NCBI RefSeq assembly: GCF_003344345.1
Contig: NZ_QPIP01000001.1
Location: forward strand, 1-64,000
Origin: Wolbachia endosymbiont of Cylisticus convexus
GTDB lineage: Bacteria > Pseudomonadota > Alphaproteobacteria > Rickettsiales > Anaplasmataceae
Direction of reading: 5' to 3'
Length of the DNA: 64,000 bases
Shown: piece by piece, positions 1 through 6,748 of the stretch
How positions within the stretch are numbered: position 1 is the first letter of the stretch
Layout: each line of letters starts with the position of its first letter
Notes under the pieces: model-generated
Database searches by the model: none
What the model was told of the DNA's origin: nothing
What the model saw: the letters and a program-made list of their open reading frames with translations, nothing else
Position numbers and translations under genes: made by a program

Positions 1-312
1 AGATAAGGGTACTCGGATGACATTCTTACCATGTCATTCCAGTGCTTGACACTGGAATCCAGCCTTTTATCGGAAACGTTGATTACTTTTATACTCTGTA
101 AATTTACTGGATGCCAGTGTCTGGGCACTGGCATGACACCCATTTCTTTCTAGTACTCCCTTTCTTGTCATTCTAGCTTCCATAATGTCATCCGAGTAGC
201 TGACACACAGCTGTACGAACATTATCCGTAAAGAGATGTCATCCCAGTCTGGGATCCAATAAGAAAATCTGGTCACGCGCTGGAATTCTTCGAATTCCAG
301 TTATGCAAAATG
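1..312. repeat. Cluster of Wolbachia palindromic elements
   Basis: This gene-free stretch is built from several copies of the short palindrome family seen throughout the window. 'TCATTCCAGTGCTTGACACT' followed by its complement-like half lies near 33-62, a second palindrome 'GCCAGTGTCTGGGCACTGGC' near 113-132, and partial copies near 188-215 and 238-305. The last copy ends with 'CCAGTTATGCAA', just outside the end of the restored folA frame. I see no convincing gene; short open frames here are made of repeat. Confidence 0.85.
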
Positions 313-315
313 CAT

Positions 316-790
316 TCAATACGATGATAGTTTGCATATAGTATAATCTTGCGTTTTGGTAAGAATAGTTTTATTCCATCCATCAAGGAGTGCTAAATTG
401 AAATATGTATCACCCTTGTAAGGTTTGTGAATTTCAGTCATAATAAACTCTGAGATTAGGTTATGCTCTAAAAAAAAGATGTACTATCTGCGCTCCACCA
501 ATCACAAAAACTTGAGAACTACTTTTAATCAACAGAAACTCTTGCATAGAAGAAACGACAGTACATTTTGGGCCTCTATTAAAACACTTGTTACGAGAGA
601 AAACAATAGGTGTACGATTCTTTAATACGCTTTGAGGTATAGTTTCAAATGTCTTTCTTCCCATAATAATAACTTGTTTGTCAGTCACTTGACAAAAATG
701 TTTGAACTCACTTGGATAATGCCAGGGCAAATCATTATTTATTCCAATTACCCCATGAGGGTCAACAGCCATAATTCCAATAATCTTCAT
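316..790 (-). pseudogene. folA: Dihydrofolate reductase, frameshifted
   Basis: Dihydrofolate reductase reduces dihydrofolate to tetrahydrofolate with NADPH. The first 105 residues are a clear DHFR: the start MKIIGIMAVDPHGVIG, the substrate-pocket stretch DLPWHYPSEFKHF, the cofactor-binding IIMGRKTFETIP and the FVIGGAQI glycine motif. The frame then breaks in a run of eight A (plus strand 470-477) and stops at 461. With seven bases there, translation continues through about 50 further DHFR-like residues (LFLEHNLISEFIMTEI...) to a TGA at 316-318, giving about 157 aa, the usual family length. It is last in the folate operon and overlaps folKP by 4 bp (ATGA). A sequencing error, true loss, or rescue by polymerase slippage are all possible. 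Identity is certain; functional state is not. Confidence 0.85.
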
Positions 791-2040
791 CCCTGCAAGG
801 CAGCTTGGGCTACAAAAAATCGCATGTGATCACGCACATTATGCACTCGAAGGAAATCAACCTTATTTTGTAGTATAGCTGATGTAGCAATTGTTTCTAA
901 ATCTCTATTAGAGGCAGGTTCTGTGGAAAAAGAAGAAATAAATGACTTTCTGGAATGGCCAACTAAAACCTTGCAGCCAAAATTTTGTAAAGTTTCTATA
1001 CTGCGTAAAATCTGAATATTCTGATACATAGATTTGCCAAAACCAATACCGGGGTCAATAATTATTGAATTTTCATCAAAACCCAGGCCTAGTAGTCTGT
1101 TAATGTTCTTCTCTGCCCAATTATTTATGGTATCAATCGGGTCAGTGTCATGTGGAATAATGTTGTCCTTATGTGGTGGTATGGAGAGTGAATGCATAAC
1201 AACGATGCTACATCCATTGCTAGCAATCGTTTTTAGAGTATGATCATTCAGATCTCCCTTCTGATCGTTTACCCAGGCAATGTTGTAGTGCTTCAAAACG
1301 TTCAAAATAACGTCTGGCCAGAAACTATCAATGCTGACTTTAATATCACCAGCTTTCATATAATCACTAAGATTATCAAGTACTGGCTTTAGACGTGCAT
1401 ACTCTTCCTCTGGCGTCTTTATTGAAGCTCCAGGCCTTGTTGATTGAGCACCAAGATCAACTATGCTTGCACCATCTGATACCAACTGCAATGCCTGCTT
1501 GGTTGCTTGATCTGCATCATAATAAAGACCACCATCTGAAAATGAATCAGGGGTAATGTTGACAATACCCATAAGCTTTGGCGAGAGCGTAAAACTTTTT
1601 GAAAAACAGTTTTGAACATTAGAAGCAAATGTTTTGTTAACTATTGCCATCAAGTGGAGCAAAAATGGTCTATTTACCAATTCTGGGTGAGGAATTTTAA
1701 GGTCAGGTGTGTCGAGCGTTAAGTCACCCCATAACAAAATATCTAAATCAATAACGCGAGGTGCCCATTTTTCATAAACTTGTGGACGGCCAATTTCACA
1801 TTCAATTTGTTTTAAGCCTTTTAATAGCTCCTCAGGAGGAGAAGAACAACTTCCATAGACAATCATGTTGAGAAATGGCTTGTCCCACTCAGGTGGAGCA
1901 CCATTTGGTAAAATAGCCTTAGTTTCTAGAATGATTGAAGATTTTAAGTCTTTTAAATAGCGCTCCTTCAGTAACTCAGTAGCCTTTTGTAAATGGGAAA
2001 GGCGATTCCCTATGTTTGAGCCAATAGAAATATAGATCAT
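787..2040 (-). CDS. folKP: Bifunctional HPPK / dihydropteroate synthase
   Basis: A 417-residue fusion of two consecutive folate enzymes. Residues about 1-140 are 6-hydroxymethyl-dihydropterin pyrophosphokinase (FolK): YISIGSNIGNR at the N-terminus, GLKQIECEIGR, and RVIDLDILLWGD, which carries the metal-binding aspartates. Residues about 150-417 are dihydropteroate synthase (FolP): LMGIVNITPDSFSDGG at the barrel start, DLGAQSTRPGA, and the C-terminal VGHSRKSF substrate-binding motif. FolP joins the pterin to p-aminobenzoate. The gene overlaps folB by 4 bp upstream and folA by 4 bp downstream, so the three are probably translationally coupled. No damage is visible. Such FolK-FolP fusions are known in other intracellular bacteria. 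Confidence 0.95.
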   Translation of the reverse strand: MIYISIGSNIGNRLSHLQKATELLKERYLKDLKSSIILETKAILPNGAPPEWDKPFLNMIVYGSCSSPPEELLKGLKQIECEIGRPQVYEKWAPRVIDLDILLWGDLTLDTPDLKIPHPELVNRPFLLHLMAIVNKTFASNVQNCFSKSFTLSPKLMGIVNITPDSFSDGGLYYDADQATKQALQLVSDGASIVDLGAQSTRPGASIKTPEEEYARLKPVLDNLSDYMKAGDIKVSIDSFWPDVILNVLKHYNIAWVNDQKGDLNDHTLKTIASNGCSIVVMHSLSIPPHKDNIIPHDTDPIDTINNWAEKNINRLLGLGFDENSIIIDPGIGFGKSMYQNIQILRSIETLQNFGCKVLVGHSRKSFISSFSTEPASNRDLETIATSAILQNKVDFLRVHNVRDHMRFFVAQAALQG

Positions 2041-2423
2041 TCTTGCAATTCATTACAGTAAGTAAAAAAAACGCCCCCATGTACACCAGGAACTGGTGGT
2101 GCAGTTTTGTGAGTAGTTACCCTGACAGAAGAAATAATATGCTCTTTTTGCATCAAAAGGTTAGTAATGGTCCTGTATATATCATGAGTTAAATGTTCGA
2201 TTAAATTAAATTGCTTGCTCTGAGCGAGAGATTGAATGTTCTGTACTACCTCCAAATAGCAGATAGTATCTTTAAGTTGATCAGTTGTAAGCCCTAAAGG
2301 AGGGGATTTAAAAGTGAAACCAACATCAATACTCACCAATTGGGGAGAAAACTTCTCTTCTGCGCTACATCCTAAATGAACCCAAAGCCGCAGATCAGAT
2401 ATAAGAAAACTACATGCTACCAC
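2037..2423 (-). CDS. folB: Dihydroneopterin aldolase (FolB family)
   Basis: A 128-residue protein of the tunnelling-fold family that cleaves 7,8-dihydroneopterin to 6-hydroxymethyl-dihydropterin, the substrate of FolK. Visible hallmarks are the N-terminal ISDLRLWVHLGCSAEEK, the conserved glutamate region FNLIEHLTHDIYRTI, and the C-terminal SSVRVTTHKTAPPVPGVHGG, which resembles the FolB/FolX K-P-x-P-x-x-x-x-x-G pattern. Length is normal. It lies 22 bp downstream of the CADD-like gene and overlaps folKP by 4 bp. FolX, an epimerase of the same fold, cannot be excluded by eye, but the folate context favours FolB. Confidence 0.87.
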   Translation of the reverse strand: MVACSFLISDLRLWVHLGCSAEEKFSPQLVSIDVGFTFKSPPLGLTTDQLKDTICYLEVVQNIQSLAQSKQFNLIEHLTHDIYRTITNLLMQKEHIISSVRVTTHKTAPPVPGVHGGVFFTYCNELQE

Positions 2424-2445
2424 TGAATCTAGTATCTACTTATAA

Positions 2446-3105
2446 TTAATGACAAACGTTAACATTCATCATGCCATCAAGAAAACCCCATAAGAGTTTT
2501 GCTCCTTTTTTAGCACCTTGCATGACTTTCTCTTGCTCTTCTTCGCTTAAATCTGCAATAAGGTTTGCACATTCTTCAGAATGCCACTCATCAGCTTCCA
2601 TATGAACGGTAAAAAATTTGAGAGAACGTTCGTCGTTTATTGAATAGTGTTTTTTCAGGCCTTCGATTTTAGACTTAGAAATTTCCGGAGTTTGACGTTC
2701 GTAAGCATACAAAGCTCCAAGACCTTCTGCAAAACCTGATCTTACAATATCAAAGTAACCGTCAACTAATTCTTGCGTCTCCTTAACCTGTGCATCTTCA
2801 AAAAGATTAGGCCTTGCTACTCCCAGCCCTTCAGCAAAACGCTGCCATAATTCTGGGTGATTCTCATCGCCTTGTTCTTCTTCTATTAAATTACCAAGTA
2901 AAACTTGCCGTATCTTTAGACTTGGACATAAAGAATGTATACCACTGATATAACGAGGAAAAGCAGCAACATGGTGATAATATTCTTTAGCATAGGTTTG
3001 TAAAGCCTGCAGACTTAAGCTACCTTCATTCCATGACTCGTAAAACGGGTGTTTTAATAAGTGTAAACTATCTAATTGATTATTAAGTGATTGAGCAAAT
3101 GTCAT
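2446..3105 (-). CDS. CADD/TenA-PqqC-like diiron oxygenase (putative pABA synthesis)
   Basis: A 219-residue all-helical protein of the heme-oxygenase-like TenA/PqqC superfamily, closest by motif to Chlamydia CADD. CADD is known to make p-aminobenzoate in a self-sacrificing reaction on its own tyrosine. Numbered from the ATG, candidate iron ligands are Glu76 and His83 (EEEQGDENH), Glu136 (YAYERQTPE), His168, Asp172 and His175 (VHMEADEWH). Tyr22 (HPFYESW), Tyr135 and Lys146 sit where CADD has functional Tyr/Lys residues, while a further CADD tyrosine seems to be Phe164 here. The in-frame TTG at 3117 is a less likely start. First gene of the folate operon, which strongly supports a pABA role. Function is inferred from family and context. 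Confidence 0.8.
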   Translation of the reverse strand: MTFAQSLNNQLDSLHLLKHPFYESWNEGSLSLQALQTYAKEYYHHVAAFPRYISGIHSLCPSLKIRQVLLGNLIEEEQGDENHPELWQRFAEGLGVARPNLFEDAQVKETQELVDGYFDIVRSGFAEGLGALYAYERQTPEISKSKIEGLKKHYSINDERSLKFFTVHMEADEWHSEECANLIADLSEEEQEKVMQGAKKGAKLLWGFLDGMMNVNVCH

Positions 3106-3148
3106 AAACAAACACAAAACTATTTCAGGCTACGCTTAGGTTCACCAG

Positions 3149-3475
3149 ATGTCAAGAGACATTTCTCACCACCTTATCTCCAATTACAGAATTGTGCTCA
3201 AAGTGAACATAATTCCTGAGCTAATTTCACTCTTTTTAGAATTTACAGATGATTATTTCGAAAAGAAAGGCTCACTCAATCAAAAAAAACAACCAGAGAT
3301 AAAAACAGAAGTGATACATGAAAAGAATGGTAAGAAAGAAATAAAGAAAAAGAAACAGTGTTTTAGCGACGTAGAAGATTATTCAATAAATCAGAGTATA
3401 GCTCAAAAGCTAACGGATTTAGAGGTAAAGAAAACCTCCACTAAGATAATGCCACTAGACCCTTATCTTTTCTAA
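3149..3475 (+). CDS. Hypothetical lysine-rich protein
   Basis: A 108-residue open frame starting 43 bp from the CADD-like gene on the opposite strand. The N-terminal 35 residues are hydrophobic/amphipathic (VNIIPELISLFLEF); the rest is very rich in Lys and Glu (KNGKKEIKKKKQ). I recognise no family. No good ribosome-binding site is evident, and the frame could be a remnant or spurious. It ends about 30 bp before the left arm of the inverted repeat that flanks the next ankyrin gene. Confidence 0.35.
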   Translation: MSRDISHHLISNYRIVLKVNIIPELISLFLEFTDDYFEKKGSLNQKKQPEIKTEVIHEKNGKKEIKKKKQCFSDVEDYSINQSIAQKLTDLEVKKTSTKIMPLDPYLF

Positions 3476-3505
3476 ACTTTCTTTATAAAAACCATAGGCG
3501 CCTAT

Positions 3506-3714
3506 TATTAGCTAAAGTAAAGGTCAAGTATCTGGAATTCTGGACATAAAACCCTCCTGTATAAAAAATAAAATGCAGCGCACATACGACAGATATACAC
3601 TGAAGTTTATTGAAAAATTGACCGAAAAGTCTGCAGACAAAGATAAATTAAGCTCTTAAAAATATCTCTAATTGTAATTATAATTAGATTCAAAATATGC
3701 GGAAGTAATTTTTT
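3506..3714. repeat. Left arm of inverted repeat flanking an ankyrin gene
   Basis: On the reverse strand this arm reads from 'AATTACTTCCGCATATTTTG' to 'CTTTACTTTAGCTAATAATA' and matches 5419-5674 on the plus strand over almost its whole length. The arms share the blocks 'AATTATAATTACAATTAGAG', 'GTCTGCAGACT', 'CTGTCGTATGTGCGCT', an 'AGGAGG...TTTTATG' start-like site and 'TCCAGAATTCCAGATACTTG'. This arm lacks about 35 bp present in the right arm. The remaining bases to 3834 show no gene. Confidence 0.85.
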
Positions 3715-3834
3715 TACAATATAATGGAATTTTACAGACACTAACAATTGCAATGCTGCGTACTGTAACAACACAAAAAACTTATGTAAGAGGGTAGGTG
3801 TATGGTCCTGAAATTTTGTTCTAGAAAAATGTAA

Positions 3835-5283
3835 TCACAATCTACTGCAACTTAATTCTGCTTCAGGTATAACTGAAATTATCTCAGACATTTGCGTAGT
3901 TGCCCTAGTACCGCAAAATGTGCTTTCTTGAAAATAACGCAATCTATTTTCCAATATATTTCTTTCTTTTACATAACTGGTGAATTCTTTATTCAAACTA
4001 GAATTTTCTTTTTCATACTTGGAAAGTGTTGTATCGATCAAGTAATTAAAAAATAATATTAGACCTGTAGTATTAAAAAGCAATTCAAGAGAATAATGTA
4101 GCATATCTTTACTTACTTCTTCACTTATTGTGTTATGAGAATTTTTATATATTCCAAAACAAGAGCCAAAAGCTGCCAGGCATACACAAGTAAGTTTTGT
4201 TTTGCTCAGGACGCATTTAATTTGTAATAATTTTTGATTATTATCTGCTAATCTTCCACGCAAATTATTAATTTTATCACTATAGTACTGAATAAACAAT
4301 TCTATTGCCTCTTTATCATTAGCATAATTACATGCTTTATAAGATCCTCTATCTATGAGCTCAGTATTTACATACCTTGATTTTATAAGCTCTTTGATTG
4401 CTTCATTCTTGCCAAGAAGTACAGCTTCATGCAGAGGTGTGTAACTACTTTCAACATCTTTTTCCCTGTTAATACTTTCATAAGTTAAGTACTTGAAAAG
4501 AGCTGAAAGACATTCTGAATTATTACCCTCAATAGCCAGAGTAATTACATCTTTCCCATCTTTATTCTTAGCATTGATAATTTTAGAAAGCGGCTTTTCA
4601 TTCTCTTGATTACGTTCAAAATACTTGCACTTATAGAATGTATTCGAAAGATATGGTTCTTTAAGAAGACATAAAAGTTTTTCTACGAAGCTAATACGAT
4701 TTTTTTTAACAGCTACATGTAAAGGTGTGTCCTGATTTTTCTCATCTTGCAACAATAAGACATCATACAAACAAGCGTTTGTATGTAGAAAATTAATCTC
4801 TTGGTCAAAATAGATACCTTCTTCTTCTCCTTTACAGATATTTAATAGCCGTGACCCTATACTTTCTGCAGCACTGTAATCAATTGCAGAGCTACGTTGC
4901 ACTTTGTATGGAATTTTTGCACTAGGAGTTATATTCACACTATTCCTACCTTTAAACAGTCTAGCTATACCTGGTTTACCTCGAGCTGCAGAAGGTGTTT
5001 TATCTTGAACATTAACCTTAGCATTTTCACTAGGAGAAAGTTTTAAAGTATGCGAGCTACTTCTTCTACTGGAAAAAGGCATCTCATTCTTTTGATCTTT
5101 AGCCTGAGCACTATTTTCTAGCTTTGTATTCAAGGAATTTGCTATGCCTAGAGGTGTTGAATAATTGTTATCTTTAGCTAAAGAGTTAAAATTACCAATT
5201 TCTGTAGCATTTTCAAACTCAAAGTCTTCTACTTGAAAATTTGCTGCAGCGTTTATTTGACCTTTCATATTTCTTTTTTTCAC
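3835..5283 (-). CDS. Ankyrin-repeat protein with C-terminal membrane segments
   Basis: A 482-residue protein with three sections. Residues 1 to about 150 are polar, Ser/Asn/Lys-rich and probably disordered. Residues about 180-320 hold three recognisable ankyrin repeats: DTPLHVAVKKNRISFVEKLL, GKDVITLAIEGNNSECLSAL and YTPLHEAVLLGKNEAIKELI. A hydrophobic pair near 365-420 (VCLAAFGSCFGIY and LLFNTTGLILFFNYLI) is followed by a Glu/Lys-rich coiled segment. Ankyrin proteins are common candidate effectors in Wolbachia, but no target can be read here. The gene sits exactly between the two arms of an inverted repeat (3506-3714 and 5419-5674), which suggests it moved or was duplicated as a unit. Family is certain; function unknown. 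Confidence 0.85.
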   Translation of the reverse strand: MKKRNMKGQINAAANFQVEDFEFENATEIGNFNSLAKDNNYSTPLGIANSLNTKLENSAQAKDQKNEMPFSSRRSSSHTLKLSPSENAKVNVQDKTPSAARGKPGIARLFKGRNSVNITPSAKIPYKVQRSSAIDYSAAESIGSRLLNICKGEEEGIYFDQEINFLHTNACLYDVLLLQDEKNQDTPLHVAVKKNRISFVEKLLCLLKEPYLSNTFYKCKYFERNQENEKPLSKIINAKNKDGKDVITLAIEGNNSECLSALFKYLTYESINREKDVESSYTPLHEAVLLGKNEAIKELIKSRYVNTELIDRGSYKACNYANDKEAIELFIQYYSDKINNLRGRLADNNQKLLQIKCVLSKTKLTCVCLAAFGSCFGIYKNSHNTISEEVSKDMLHYSLELLFNTTGLILFFNYLIDTTLSKYEKENSSLNKEFTSYVKERNILENRLRYFQESTFCGTRATTQMSEIISVIPEAELSCSRL

Positions 5284-5418
5284 GGGAGTTACATGTCAGG
5301 CAGAATACCCCATCTTTAAAATTTTTCAACCCCATTTAAGATTTTCTTGAAATAGTTTTTGATAAAAATACTTATGACACTAACTTTTGTGTTAAACTTT
5401 TAGAAGATTTTATAGCTA

Positions 5419-5674
5419 AAAAATTACTTCCGCATATTTTAAATCTGATTATAATTACAATTAGAGATATTTATTGAGCTCAAAAATCTATCTCCGTCTG
5501 CAGACTCTTTTATTAAATAATCAAACTCATTAAAAAATGTGGCGTATCTTCTTCAGCGTATACACACGTACTTAATTTCTGTCGTATGTGCGCTACATTT
5601 TATTCAAATTTTTTTTCACAGGAGGATTTTATGTCCAGAATTCCAGATACTTGACCTTTACTTTAGCTAATAAA
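5419..5674. repeat. Right arm of inverted repeat flanking an ankyrin gene
   Basis: Complementary to 3506-3714, with one internal block of about 35 bp present only here (near 5510-5555). It lies upstream of the ankyrin gene and contains 'AGGAGGATTTTATG' (near 5620-5634), a good ribosome-binding site and ATG on the plus strand that opens only a seven-codon frame. The arm may be a copied gene leader rather than a classical insertion-sequence end. Nothing else is seen between 5284 and 5733. Confidence 0.85.
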
Positions 5675-5733
5675 AACCAACTGGTACCTGCGGTTTTTAT
5701 AGCTACGTTTTCTTAAACAAGTTTTAAATGAAT

Positions 5734-5843
5734 AGATTTCTTGCATAAATAGATGTCATCCCAGTGCTTGACACTGGGATCCAATAAGAAAAATGCGCTG
5801 GAATGAAATCAACTTTCGAATTCCAGTTATGCAAGAAATCTAA
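5734..5843. repeat. Palindromic element with perfect 15-bp terminal inverted repeats
   Basis: A complete copy of the palindromic family. It begins 'AGATTTCTTGCATAA', contains 'GTCATCCCAGTGCTTGACAC', and ends 'TTATGCAAGAAATCT', the exact reverse complement of the start. It lies 17 bp downstream of the ankyrin gene at 5861. The ends resemble those of the decayed IS at 49.6 kb ('GGTTATGCAAGAGGTCTA'). Confidence 0.85.
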
Positions 5844-5860
5844 TGTTAAAAAACTCACAG

Positions 5861-6667
5861 TTATTCTAGTACTGCTTTATTATCTGCAATTTTTTCAGGC
5901 TCGACGGAATGCAATTGAGAATTAATAGCAACAACGCTTTCTATCGATGTGGCCTGTTTATAGTCCTGACTTAGGAAATACATAGCCACTCCAACTGCTA
6001 TTCCAGCAATGAGAGCAGATACTGCTATTGCACATAATATAATAGTCATTGAAGGTATTAAAGCACCACCAACACCCAGCCCAACACTGAGAAAAACGCC
6101 AGGTATAACGCCACATAAACTATTATATTTAGCACTTTCTTTTTTCGATTTGGCTTGGTCTTTCATACATTTAATGAGTACTTCTCTTGTTTTTCCTTCA
6201 GCTAAATCTAATGGCATTTTGTCTTCTTTATTCCTTATCAAAGAATTTGCACCATATTTCAAAAGGGTTTCTATTGCCTCAGTGTTATTACTTATAACAG
6301 CTTGGTGTAATAACGTATTTTCACTTTGACCTTGAAAATTTATCAATTTATAGAAATACTCAGGAGTAATAAATTTATACACCGCTTCATCTAAAATATT
6401 CATTACGTTTTGAAACGGTAATATATCTCCTTTTTCAGACCTTGCACTATCGAATTTAATACAGTGGTGCAAAATAGGGTATACTATCTTTCCTATTTCC
6501 TTATTGATAAGCTCTCCATTTACAGGGACTTTATTGACAATAGCCTCTGTGAATAGCGTCTTGTTAATCACAACTTCTCTATCATCAGTAAGATACTCTT
6601 GCAACTCTTTAATTTTTTCTGTAAATTTCTTTTCTTGATTATTAATGATTTTAAGTAAAGTAGTCAT
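5861..6667 (-). CDS. Small ankyrin-repeat membrane protein
   Basis: A 268-residue protein. The N-terminal 100 residues are a Lys/Glu-rich helical region. One clear ankyrin repeat follows (NTLLHQAVISNNTEAIETLL, continuing YGANSLIRNKEDKMPLDLAE). Two strongly hydrophobic helices, SLCGVIPGVFLSVGLGVGGA and the stretch MTIILCAIAVSALIAG..., form a hairpin near residues 180-232, and a short polar tail ends the protein. The layout (ankyrin, then a C-terminal membrane hairpin) matches the gene at 58.5 kb and loosely the one at 3.8 kb. It could be membrane-anchored in the symbiont or secreted; the sequence does not decide. A ribosome-binding-site-like AAGGAGATG precedes the ATG. Confidence 0.8.
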   Translation of the reverse strand: MTTLLKIINNQEKKFTEKIKELQEYLTDDREVVINKTLFTEAIVNKVPVNGELINKEIGKIVYPILHHCIKFDSARSEKGDILPFQNVMNILDEAVYKFITPEYFYKLINFQGQSENTLLHQAVISNNTEAIETLLKYGANSLIRNKEDKMPLDLAEGKTREVLIKCMKDQAKSKKESAKYNSLCGVIPGVFLSVGLGVGGALIPSMTIILCAIAVSALIAGIAVGVAMYFLSQDYKQATSIESVVAINSQLHSVEPEKIADNKAVLE

Positions 6668-6748
6668 ACCATCTCCTTGTTCTAATTATATTAACAATAT
6701 AATAAATTCTACTAAAAGTCAAATTTTTAATTAAAAAGTTAATATAAT

